In this document: positions 9,571 to 19,900 of the stretch, piece by piece
How positions within the stretch are numbered: the first letter of the stretch is position 1
Layout: each line of letters begins with the position of its first letter
NCBI GenBank assembly: GCA_025963715.1
Contig: JAOQAG010000008.1
Span: forward strand, 335,907 to 399,906
Length of the DNA: 64,000 nt
Direction of reading: 5' to 3'
DNA from: Bacteroidota bacterium
GTDB taxonomy: Bacteria; Bacteroidota; Bacteroidia; 2-12-FULL-35-15
Notes under the pieces: model-generated
What the model was told of the DNA's origin: nothing
What the model saw: only the letters and a program-made list of their open reading frames with translations
Databases searched by the model: none
Translations under genes and position numbers: made by a program

Positions 9571-10017
9571 ATGGAACTAACCGTTTTTTCCGACGAACAT
9601 TTTATGCGTGAAGCGCTGAAAGAAGCAAAAAAGGCTTTTGATGCGGATGAAGTGCCTGTGGGCGCTGTGGTGGTAGCTAACAATACCATTATTGCCCGGG
9701 CGTATAATTTAACGGAGCGCCTGCACGATGTTACCGCTCATGCGGAAATGCAGGCGATCACGTCGGCAGCCAATTTCCTGAACGGAAAATATTTAAATGA
9801 GTGTACGCTGTATGTAACGCTGGAACCCTGCGTAATGTGCGCGGGTGCGCTTGCCTGGTCGCAGATCGGAAAAATTGTGTACGGTGCCAGCGATACCAAA
9901 CGCGGCTATAATTTGATCAGCCATAATTTACTGCATCCCAAAACGCAGGTAAAATCGGGTGTGGTTGCCGAAGAATGTGCAGCACTGATCAAAACCTTTT
10001 TCCAAAAAAAGCGTTGA
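9571..10017 (+). CDS. tadA: tRNA adenosine(34) deaminase
   Basis: This 148-aa protein belongs to the zinc cytidine/deoxycytidylate deaminase fold. His57 and Glu59 (TAHAEMQA) and Cys87/Cys90 (LEPCVMCAG) supply the zinc site and the catalytic acid. TadA converts A34 to inosine in tRNA-Arg(ACG) so that it can read several Arg codons; this is usually essential. The length is normal for the family. I use the ATG at 9571 because the upstream ATG (9556) overlaps a promoter-like element. The gene stands alone between two minus-strand secretion genes. A guanine deaminase or RibD-type enzyme is less likely given the size and the HAE/PCxxC spacing. Confidence 0.93.
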   Translation: MELTVFSDEHFMREALKEAKKAFDADEVPVGAVVVANNTIIARAYNLTERLHDVTAHAEMQAITSAANFLNGKYLNECTLYVTLEPCVMCAGALAWSQIGKIVYGASDTKRGYNLISHNLLHPKTQVKSGVVAEECAALIKTFFQKKR

Positions 10018-10252
10018 TTATAATTTTCCCCATTGCTTTTTTACGGTTTTATCCACCGCTGATTTTAGAGGATTCACCTCTAAATGTCTCCCAAAAGTTA
10101 AAAATTCAGAATTAAAACAGAATCAGGTTATAGCCTTGTTATAAGCTTAGTAATTAATGAGTTTCATTTTCTATTGCTGAATATTCGCTCTCTCGAACTA
10201 TCATCATAAAGGAAAAACCATAGACGCTCCAAAAACCCATTGTCTAAGGCTT

Positions 10253-10288
10253 AAAAGGCAGACCACTTCTCTCCGTGGTCTGCCTTTT
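10253..10288. terminator. Bidirectional hairpin terminator
   Basis: A perfect 14-bp stem, AAAAGGCAGACCAC / GTGGTCTGCCTTTT, closes an 8-nt loop. T-rich on the plus strand and A-rich on the left side, it could end transcripts from tadA (or an unannotated small transcript) and from the opposite direction. Confidence 0.75.
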
Positions 10289-10346
10289 ATAATTTTAAAT
10301 ATGTATTTCAGAGCTTGTACCAATTAATCATATTTGTTTTTATGCT

Positions 10347-10544
10347 TTAACTTTTTGAAGGCAAAAAGTTACAAAAACCTTTTCCGGCCTGAAAGGTAAT
10401 TTTTCCTTCCGCTGGCGCTATAGGAAAACCGCGGTTAATTTCGCGTATGCGGTTGATCACTTCGTAGCTATAATTTTTCTGCCGCTCATTCCCGCTATTA
10501 CTGCACAGGCCCGAAATCGTCTGCAGGATGAGTATCTTATTATT
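10347..10544 (-). pseudogene. Possible gene remnant: 65 stop-free codons without a start
   Basis: On the minus strand, codons from 10544 to the TAA at 10347-10349 are open but contain no Met. The composition of the middle part (EVINRIREINRGFPIAP) looks protein-like, while the end runs into a dispersed inverted repeat. It may be the tail of a decayed gene or a chance open frame. No family is recognised. Confidence 0.2.
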
Positions 10545-10626
10545 TTATAAATATGGATTTAAATAAACTTACATCCCGCGAATGAAAAAAACCATTTGGT
10601 ATAAACTTTCCGATGGTCACTTCATT

Positions 10627-13581
10627 TTAGCGCGGTGTTGTTACTTTTCCTTTCGCTTTTTGTTTTCCTTCTGAGGGTGGCTGAGTGGTTGAATTTTTCG
10701 GCGCCTCAGCTGGTGTTTCCGCTTTTTTCTCTTCTTTTTTAGTATCCATCGCTACCGGGTTTCCATCAGTATCCAGCTCCACTACATCGTATCCCAATTT
10801 TACTAATCCTTCGTATACTTTTGCTTTATCGCCAACAACTAAAATAATCATGTTGTTGTACGGCAAACGATTTTTTGCAATGTCGTTGATCTCCGGTTGA
10901 GTGATGTTTTTCAGGATCGCATTTTGTTTTTCAACAAAATCTTTTGCTAAATTATAATCCAGGATACGGCCCATAAATCCGGCTTTCTGCATTGGTGTTT
11001 CATATTTTAATGCTTCGCTTTGTCCGATCGAATTTTTTGTGAACGCGAGCTCTTCTGCTGTGATTCCTTTATCAGCAAATTTTTTGATCTCGTACATGAA
11101 TTCCATCACGGAGCTGTCTGTTACATTTCCTCTTACACCAGCACTTGCCGTGTACGGTCCTGCAAATTTTGTTCCTGCAAACCCGGAGCGTGCACCGTAT
11201 GTAAATCCATGCAATTCGCGTAAATTTAAATTGATGCGGCTGTTGAATGCGCCACCCAATACATAGTTCATTACCGTTGCTTTGTAATAATCAGAAGTAG
11301 CATCATATGGGATTGCCATATAACCGATGCGAATCTCCGATTGCGGCGCTTTTTCTTTGTTCACAAGGTAAATACGTGTTTTATCAATCGTCGGCAACGT
11401 CGGTTCTGCAGTATGAACCACTTCTTTCCCGCTCCATTTTTTCAGAAAGCTTAATTTTGTCAAAGCCGCATCTTTATCAATATCACCTACTACCACCATG
11501 GATGCTACATTTGGCGAAAAATTATCTGCGTAGTATTTTTTCACATCGTCCAGCGTGATCTTCTCTACCGTTTCTTTTGTACCCAATGATGATGTTCCCA
11601 TCACACTTCCGTTGCCGTAAATTAATTTTGCGTATACATTGTTCGCAATCGTAGTCGCCTGCGTTGCCTGGTTGGCAATGGCTTCCAGGCGTTGTTTTTT
11701 AATACGGTCAAAATCTTTGCTGTCGAAACGCGGATGCATCATGATCTGTTCCGCAATAGCAATGGTTGAATCCAGGTTTTTTGTAAGCGATGAAATGTAT
11801 ACCGAAATATTTTCTGATCCGTTGGAAACGTTTACAGAACTTCCCAAACGGTCGAGTTTTTCATTGATCTCTTCCGCAGTGTATTTCATAGTTCCTTCGT
11901 TCATCATGCTGGCTGTTAATCCTGCAATTCCGGCCTGATTTTTATTTTCATAACGGTGGCCTGCTTCAACACTCACTTGTACGGTCACACTCGGAATTTC
12001 CGTAGTTTTTGCACCGATCACTTTTAATTTATTATCAAATTTTTCCGTCCAGTAATCCGGTGGAACGATCACCGGGTTGGCGCCGCCTTTTGGTTTTACA
12101 TTCCGGTCGAAATTATCTTTTGCTTTGTTGTACACCAAATTTTTATAATCCGCGCTTTCCACTGCGGTAGTGATACGCGCTGGAACGGTGTAATTATCAG
12201 CTTTCGCAACCATTTGCGGTTTTCCTTTCGGATAGATGCTCAATACCACCGCGTGTTTATTTTTGATGTAGGTATTGTATACACGCAACACATCTGCTTT
12301 TGTTACTTTGTTGTACGCTTCAACTTCTTTGGTGATGTAATTGGGGTTACCGGTAAACGTTTGATACGCCGCCAGCATTCCGCCTTTGCCCTGTACACTG
12401 GTAAGTGAATTTACCATTTGCGTTTCAAAACCGGCTTTGAATTTTTTCAGGTCATCATCGGTCACGCCGCGTTTTTCAAACTCAGCAAGTGATGCACGCA
12501 CCAACGAATCCATTTGTGCCAGTGATTTATCCTGCGTGGTGCGGATGGTAATATTGAATTCACCGGCAAGCTCCTGCGTACCATCGTACACATTTGCAGA
12601 TTGTGCCATTTGCGATTTTACAAAGTTTTTGTAAAAGATGGAAGATTTGCTTCCGCCCAAAATATCAGCCAATACATCCAGCGCCGCTTCATCCGGATGG
12701 TGTTGCGGAACAGTTGGGAACGTAAATGTTAATTGAGGCAAACGAATGTTGTCTTCATAAGAAATGTAACGATCCTTATCTAAAACCACCGGCGCAACTG
12801 TTTGTGATTTCACTTCTGCTCCGCGCGGGATCGGGCCGAAATATTTTTCTGCATATTTAATTACATCCGCAGCGGTAACATCCCCGGAAACGGTAAGTGT
12901 GGCGTTGTTAGGACCATACCAGCGCATAAAGAACTTTTTCAGATCGTTTACATTCACCCGGTTAAGGTCTTCGATATAACCAATCGTTAACCAGTTATAC
13001 GGATGATTCTGAGGATACAGGGCAGCAGAAATTCTTTCCTGTGCCAATCCGTACGGACGGTTATCGTAATTTTGTCCGCGCTCGTTTTTTACTGTTTCAC
13101 GCTGCACTTCAAATTTTTTCTGCGTTACCGAATCCAGCAAAAAGCCCATACGGTCGCTTTCCAGCCAGAATGCAGTTTCCAATTGATTGGATGGTAATAC
13201 TTCCCAATAGTTGGTGCGATCGGTGGTGGTGCTTCCGTTCAATGTTCCACCTGCTTCGGTTACCACTTTAAAATGCTGTTCATCGGCCACATGCTCCGAT
13301 CCCTGGAACATCATGTGCTCAAAAAAGTGTGCAAAGCCGGAGCGGCCTTCCTGCTCCCGTGCAGAGCCTACATGATAGGTCACATCCACATACACGATCG
13401 GGTCGGAATGATCTTCGTGTACGATTACGGTCAAGCCGTTTGGTAATACATATTTTTCGTAAGAAACCACCAGTTCGGTGCCTTTACGGTTTACTTTTTC
13501 TACCAGTTTGGTTTGTGCGAAGCTGTTTGTTGCAATTAATGAAACAACGGCAAGTGCTTTTAAAAAAATTCTTTTTTGCAT
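10627..13581 (-). CDS. M16 zinc metallopeptidase, two-module (insulinase family)
   Basis: This is a 984-aa protein with a signal peptide (residues 1-22, ending SFAQ). The first M16 module carries the inverted zinc motif HxxEH as H85-F-F-E88-H89 and the downstream ligand-bearing segment VKNERGQ near residue 160. The second module, from about 520, has the M16 C-terminal fold pattern (DVKKYYADNF..., GARSGF) but no HxxEH, as is usual for the non-catalytic half of tandem M16 proteases. The tail after about 930 is a low-complexity K/E/P/T segment. M16 enzymes degrade peptides or process secreted proteins in a closed chamber; here the signal peptide places it in the periplasm or the outer membrane. 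The substrate is unknown. It stands between two T9SS cargo genes, but a functional link is not shown. Confidence 0.92.
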   Translation of the reverse strand: MQKRIFLKALAVVSLIATNSFAQTKLVEKVNRKGTELVVSYEKYVLPNGLTVIVHEDHSDPIVYVDVTYHVGSAREQEGRSGFAHFFEHMMFQGSEHVADEQHFKVVTEAGGTLNGSTTTDRTNYWEVLPSNQLETAFWLESDRMGFLLDSVTQKKFEVQRETVKNERGQNYDNRPYGLAQERISAALYPQNHPYNWLTIGYIEDLNRVNVNDLKKFFMRWYGPNNATLTVSGDVTAADVIKYAEKYFGPIPRGAEVKSQTVAPVVLDKDRYISYEDNIRLPQLTFTFPTVPQHHPDEAALDVLADILGGSKSSIFYKNFVKSQMAQSANVYDGTQELAGEFNITIRTTQDKSLAQMDSLVRASLAEFEKRGVTDDDLKKFKAGFETQMVNSLTSVQGKGGMLAAYQTFTGNPNYITKEVEAYNKVTKADVLRVYNTYIKNKHAVVLSIYPKGKPQMVAKADNYTVPARITTAVESADYKNLVYNKAKDNFDRNVKPKGGANPVIVPPDYWTEKFDNKLKVIGAKTTEIPSVTVQVSVEAGHRYENKNQAGIAGLTASMMNEGTMKYTAEEINEKLDRLGSSVNVSNGSENISVYISSLTKNLDSTIAIAEQIMMHPRFDSKDFDRIKKQRLEAIANQATQATTIANNVYAKLIYGNGSVMGTSSLGTKETVEKITLDDVKKYYADNFSPNVASMVVVGDIDKDAALTKLSFLKKWSGKEVVHTAEPTLPTIDKTRIYLVNKEKAPQSEIRIGYMAIPYDATSDYYKATVMNYVLGGAFNSRINLNLRELHGFTYGARSGFAGTKFAGPYTASAGVRGNVTDSSVMEFMYEIKKFADKGITAEELAFTKNSIGQSEALKYETPMQKAGFMGRILDYNLAKDFVEKQNAILKNITQPEINDIAKNRLPYNNMIILVVGDKAKVYEGLVKLGYDVVELDTDGNPVAMDTKKEEKKAETPAEAPKNSTTQPPSEGKQKAKGKVTTPR

Positions 13582-13707
13582 TTTTATGTAGGTATTATTT
13601 ATTACGAATGTACGGTTACGAATACTAATTTCTACGAATGTACGGTTACGGATAACTAATTTTTACGAATGTACGAATCTGTGTAGAACTTGCCAATTAT
13701 TTTTTGT

Positions 13708-13776
13708 GCAGGCGCGAGCGTCCCGCTCGTGCCATTTTATTTGATGGCATCCTGCCATCTGTTTCAAATAAAAAAG
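13708..13776 (+). repeat. ~69-bp direct repeat with nested palindromes, copy 1
   Basis: The unit starts GCAGGCGCGAGCGTC and ends GTTTCAAATAAAAAA. Inside it, GGCGCGAG.../...CTCGTGCC and GATGGCA...TGCCATC are inverted repeats. It matches 13838-13906 with only a few mismatches, including paired changes (AGCGTCCCGCT versus AGTGTCACACT) that keep the stem. Confidence 0.8.
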
Positions 13777-13837
13777 GAACACAAATCGTTATGATTTTTA
13801 TGATTAAAAATGATTGCTGTGTTTGCCGGATGCTTTT

Positions 13838-13906
13838 GCAGGCGCGAGTGTCACACTCGTGCCATCCTATTTGATGGCATCTTGCCATCTGTTTCAAATA
13901 AAAAAA
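13838..13906 (+). repeat. ~69-bp direct repeat with nested palindromes, copy 2
   Basis: This is the second copy of the unit at 13708-13776. The stem changes relative to copy 1 are compensatory, which suggests that the folded form, and not the exact sequence, is conserved. Confidence 0.8.
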
Positions 13907-13934
13907 GCGACGGGATAAAATTCCGTCGCTTTTT
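13902..13934 (-). terminator. Terminator of the 2263-aa cargo gene
   Basis: AAAAAGCGACGG pairs with CCGTCGCTTTTT across a short A-rich loop, 13 nt past the stop at 13947 (minus strand), and is followed on that strand by a T-run. Confidence 0.75.
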
Positions 13935-13946
13935 ATTCTTGTTATA

Positions 13947-16900
13947 CTATTGGATCACGATCCGTTTGAATGTGCTTCCATATTCTGTTTGTACACTCAC
14001 AATGTAAACACCTTTTGTAAGTGCGCTTACATCCATTTTATGTGTAAGTGTTCCTTTATAGGATCCTTCATCTGCAAGCTCCTGGTTGTATACCAGCTGG
14101 CCCAATGCATCAAATACCATCAAGGTATATTTTTTAAATCCTACCGGGTATTCCACTGTAATTTCATCGGAAGCCGGATTCGGATACACGTTAATTGCTG
14201 CATTCATAATGTCCTGCTCAATATTACCGGTTGTGATCAACCCAACGTGTTTAATGTTGGAACGCGTTGTATTTACCGTTGCACGTGTTGGCGTACAGGT
14301 TACCGCCCAGTTGGATTCCAGCAAATAGCCAATGTTGGCAGCGCTTGCCGGTGGAGCAACATCGGTGTAAACCGTATTTACACCCGGTACGGAATCGATC
14401 GGAACAAAATCTCCGGTGCCAGCTGTATCGCGTAGAATGCGGTAGAAATCAACAGTTGCACCTTCATACGGCACCCAGTTTAAATTGATCACACCACCTA
14501 CTCCCTGGTTGGCTTGTAAGAAAATCGTACGGTGATAATTGCTCAATGCACTTTCATTTCCGCAGGTATCGATCACCGAAATTTTATAACGGAAATTGGT
14601 TGTGTTCGGATCCGCAGCCGGTAAATACACATTATCTGCATACTCGCTTAATGAATCATACGGTACAGAGCCAATGTGTACAAACGAGCTCAATACTTCG
14701 CGGTAAATGCGGAAGCTGTCGATGTCCGTTGCCATTGGTTTTTCCCACGTAATAATGTTGTAAGTCGAACCTGTATCCACCGATACCATACACAATTCCT
14801 GTGTTGGAACCGGTGCAACATATACATTTAATGTGGAAGACGCCCCCACTCCGCAGGCATTTTGTCCGAATACGCTGATGTTACCCGAAGCTGCTGCGTT
14901 GCTGTAATTCACGGTAATAGAATTGGTACTGTCGCCGCTCACAATGGTAGCACCTGCTGGCAATGACCAGGTATAATAACTTGCGTTGAATACCGGGCTT
15001 ACCGTATAGGTAATTGAATTGGAAGCCGGACAAAGCGTTAATGTATCGCTGCCGGCAATCACACCTGCCGCTGTCGGCAATGTGTTTACAATAATTGGTA
15101 ACGATGCTGCTGTCCCGTTTCCACAACTGTTTGCAGGCATCACCGTAACGTTTCCTGAAACGGCTGAAGCGCTGTAATCCACTGTAATGCTGTTTGTACC
15201 GGCACCGCCAACAATACTGGCGCCAGTTGGAACCGCCCAGTTATAGGTACTTGCATCGCTTACAAGCGGAATGGAATAGGTAACGCCGGATGTAGACGGA
15301 CAAGTAGTGATCGATGCTTGCCCCACAATGGTACCGGCTATTCCCGGATACGGATTCACTGTAAAAGTGATGCTGTTGCTCACACCATTTCCACAGGAGT
15401 TTACACCCATCACGGAAATAACACCGCCTGTTAAACCATTTGTATAATTTACAGTAATGGAGTTGGTATTGGTTGCCCCGATGATGGTTACACCACCCGG
15501 TAATGACCAACTGTAAGATGTTGCATTTAAAATGGAAGGCACACTGTAGGTAACACTTGTAGCGCCGTCACATACAGTTGTTGCACCGCTGATGGCACCT
15601 GCCGAATTTGGCAATGGATTAATGGTTACCGGGAAATTTGCCGATAATGTTCCGTTACCACAGGCATTTGTACCTCTTACGCTGATGTTGCCGGAAATAG
15701 AACCGGCACCGTAATCCACCGTAATGTTATTTGTATTGATACCGGAAATGAGTGAAGCACCGCTTGGTAAATTCCAGACATAACCGCTTGCATTATTGAT
15801 CAGCGGCACGGAATACGTTACGCCGTTTTGTCCCTGGCAAACTGTTGCAGAACCTGATACATTGGAAGCAGGATCCGGCACATCGTTGATGGTAACAAAT
15901 CCTGTTTTGATCTCAAAATCGGTTGCAGCTAAATTATCCGTTACCTGCAGCGATACTGTTTTTGCTCCGGCAGTTGAATACGAAACCGTATGCGGGCCTT
16001 GTCCGGTTGCCGTTGCCGGAAATGCACCCGGGCCGAAATTCCAGCTCCAGGAAGTAATGGTTGCACCGGCTGCAATCGATGCATCGGTATAGGTAATTAC
16101 AGGAGTGCCGCTCAAACATTGTGTGGTGGAACTTGCTGTAAAATCAGCTGTTGTAGGGCAGCTGTTGCGTTTGATCTTCACAACGCTTGAAGATGTGGCA
16201 CAGGAGCCGTTGCTGATCGTCCAGCGGAATGTTGCTGAATCGCCGATGGCAAAATTGGTAACGGTAGATGTTGGATTGCCCGGTACAGTAACTGAAATGG
16301 CGCCGTTGGTAGTGGAAACGATCGACCATAAACCGGTACCGAATGCCGGTGTATTTCCCGCCAGTGTTGCCACACCCGGACAGATCTGCTGGTTAGGGCC
16401 AGCAATGGATACAGTTGGTGTATGATCTACGGTTACAGTAAATGTGCGCGTTAAAATATTATTGTTGGTTGCGCCATCGTTGATCGTTACAGTGATCAGC
16501 GAAGTTCCGGAAACTCCTGCAACAGGCGTGTATGTTAATGTTCCGGTTGCAGCCGGGCTCACATAATTTACTGTTGGTGTTGGGATCAAGCCGGTATTGC
16601 TGGATGTTGCAGTAATCGTTAATGTTTGTGTTTCGTTACCGGAACCTGTTCCGATACCCGATAAATTAACGGTTTGCAAACCGGAGCTTTGACAGATGGA
16701 TGCCGGATTGGAGATCGCATTCAACGTAGGCGGGTTGTTATTGGTTGCCTGTGTTGCGCTATTATTGCCCGAATTAGGCATGTAGTTGTACTGGCAGGTC
16801 AATAATCCGTTGTATTCATAAACGCTGAATACATAATTGGTATTGGATAATAATCCGTTAACGGTTACACCGCTTCCGTTCCCATCAAATACACAATACG

Positions 16901-19900
16901 TTCCGCCGCCCAAATCGGTTCCGCTACCAAATGTTGTATTTGGCACGTAGCTTACACCATCGGACGGGCTGAATGCAGGGGAGCTTGCCGCACGTACAAA
17001 TACTACCTTATTAGCACCGTTGCCGGGCGTAAAAGTAACTGTCATTTGTGTGGTGGTTACTGCCGAAAACACCAGATTGCTTGCCTGCACGGTTGGTTCG
17101 GCAGCCAATGGGTTGATGTTGTTCTGGAAGTAAGAGAAATTTTGTCCGTTGGTAGTTGACAATACATCCATTTTAGAATCGGCGTTCATATCTGCCACTG
17201 CAACTACTGCCGGATTACTGCCACCAGCCACCAGGAAGTCATTTTTGGTTGCCACGCTGATGGTCGCCGTACTGTTATTTTTAAAGATAGACACATACGA
17301 TCCTGAAACGTAACCAACCGTAATATCAGCTTTGCCGTCACCATCAAGGTCGCCCAATTTAATATTGCCTGGTGTGTAGCCAAGAGTAGTTAATGTGGTA
17401 GGCGTGGTAGAAATACTCACAGTTCCCGGAGTGGAATTGTTTTTTAAAATACCGATGGTGCTTACACTTGCGCCGTATAAAATTTCGGGCTTGCCGTCGT
17501 TATCAATATCGCCAATAGTTACACCGGTAATAGTTCCTGTAAGCGTTACCGATGATAATACAAATGAAATAGAACCGATACTGCTCGTATTTCTCAAAAC
17601 CTGGATGGTAGAGTTAGTACCTTCTGCAAAAGCAACATCTATTTTCCCGTCGCCGTCTATATCTCCCACCGCCATGCTGTTAAAAACTGCGCTGGAAAAA
17701 ACACCCAGGTCTGTTCTGGTTGCAAACGTAATGTTGCCGATGGAGCTGGTGTTCCGGTAATACGACATGTAATTGTTAGCATAGGTCATGATCACATCCG
17801 GCTTACCGTCCTTATCAAAATCGGCCACTTTCACATCGCTTACGGTATAGCCGGAAATACCTGCAAATTCAACATTTGCAGCTGTACTAATATTTCCGGG
17901 AGTACTTGTATTACGTGTTACAATAAACGAACCGTTGGAGTTGTATGAATTTCCGACCAAAATATCCGTACGTCCGTCGCCATCAAAATCCGCAACATCC
18001 AGATCGGCAGTGGTAGCATTGCCATCGTAAATATATACCGGCGAATTGCTCAGGTTCACTGCCGTGGATGTGGATGCATTGCGTGTAATAGAAGTATAGC
18101 CATATTGGTACAAGCCCACGATATCGGGCAAACCATCCTGATCCATGTCAGCGATCCTTACAGAGACCGGATAATAGCCGGTTGCAGTTGTTCCTGCATT
18201 CAGCGTGGTAGCCGTAAATGCGGAACCTCCGCAAGGCGATGTTACATTGAATGGTTTTGTTGTATATGCCGTAAGCGTATTATTGGTAACGGAGATGGGC
18301 TCGAATGTAGCACCCGACGGAACTTTTACTGTAAGAACAGTACCTCCTGCATTGGCCGTAAGCACTGTTGCTTTGGTGGCACCGAAGTATACCGTATTGT
18401 TTGCGGGTGTTGCGTTAAAACCACTTCCGTTAATGGTTACAATAGAACCGATAAAACCGGAAGCTGGCGTAAACGATGTAATTACCGGCGCTGTTACAGC
18501 TGATGTAAGCACTTCCCCGATCGCGTAATTATTTATTAAATAATTGTTGTTGCCGGATGTTCCATTATAATCAAAAACACCAAACGTGTAATACGAATTC
18601 GGCGAAAGCCCGGTCACATTTACAGTAGTGCTATCCGGCCCGCGGTATACTGTATAGTACAAATTACCATAATAATAACTGGTGCTGGTGTTTGTCATAA
18701 ACACCGTATTGTCAAAATAAGAACTAAAATCAAGCGGTACATTTACCACTGCTCCCGAATGGATCCAGCCGCTGGTTCCGGTAAAGGATGTTGCCGGTGC
18801 AAACGATGAAAATCCAAATAATTGCGCATTTAACCCGCTGGTGAAAGAGGAGTTGACAGCAGTGCTGGTACTGGTGTAACCGTCATCCAGTTTCCAATAT
18901 CCTTTTAAACCGTATTCATTTCCTACCAGCGTTTTATTCATGTAATCCTTAATGGTGTAATACGGATTGGCCACATTCCAGATCCTTACTTCATCTATCT
19001 GCCCGTTAAAATTGGTACCCGATACAGCCGCGTTGGAACCGATATAAACCGGGTAGCTGGAATTGTACGGCGTAAGTGAAACCGTAGTGTAAGCATCCAG
19101 CGCACCATCTATATACAGAATCATTTGCGAACCATTGTAAGTAGCGGCCACATGGTGCCATTTGCCATCATTCACACTGCGATTACCGTATGTGGAATAA
19201 GTAATTGTTCCGCCAAATATAAACGGGGTGTTAATGGAATATTTAAGTGAATTTCCTGTTCCGTTCCGTGTGATCGACCAGCCATCATTGCCTTTGGTAA
19301 TGACGGATTGGTCGGAAACTGTAAATGCATTTACTTTGATCCATGCTTCGATCGTCATGTTGTTAAGGTCAAATGTAGATTCGTTTGGTATCGACACATA
19401 ATCATCGGTTCCGTCGAATGCAAGTCCCGTTTGTTTTCTTCCTGCAGCTACTCCCACAATGCGGTTGGCACCGTTTCCATTGGCCCAGGTTGCACGTGCC
19501 GAGCTGGAAGTAATGTTACTGAACGTTAATCCGGATGGCGCAACTGTTGGCTCGTTGGTAAGCGTTTGCTGATAATCACTCGGATAATACGACGTATTAT
19601 AGTTGTACGTATTGTTATACGTGTTGGTAGCTACATTATACTCGAATACGGAAAAGCAATACGTGGCTGTATTCGATAAACCGGTAACGTTCACATAATT
19701 ACCGGTTCCGTTATACACCACATACGCGCCGGATGTACCCAACTGACTCCCGGTTCCAAAGGTTGGCCCCGGCGTATAGTAGGTTGCATCTACAGGCAGC
19801 GCCGCGTTTAAAGTCCCCGCTTTACAGGTAACAATGCGGTTTGTTCCGCCGCCGCTGGCAGGTATTGTCCAGCTAACCGTCATGGAATTATCGGTAATAT

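Larger units (their letters stand above)
10018..10626. other. 609-bp stretch without a clear gene
   Basis: It contains a strong hairpin terminator (10253-10288), a 10-bp inverted repeat TAACTTTTTG (10348-10371), a stop-free but start-less minus-strand stretch (10347-10544), and the dispersed motif GGTATAAACTTTCCGA (inside 10596-10620). About 230 nt separate the tadA stop from the terminator, which leaves room for a small RNA or a very small ORF, but I see no recognisable RNA family. Confidence 0.6.
13582..13946. other. 365-bp repeat-rich gap
   Basis: No gene is present. Upstream of the M16 start there are three tandem pieces of ACGAATGTACGG (about 13604-13675). Two copies of a ~69-bp unit (13708-13776 and 13838-13906) follow, then a terminator (13902-13934) for the cargo gene at 13947. 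The direct repeats contain nested palindromes. Confidence 0.8.
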
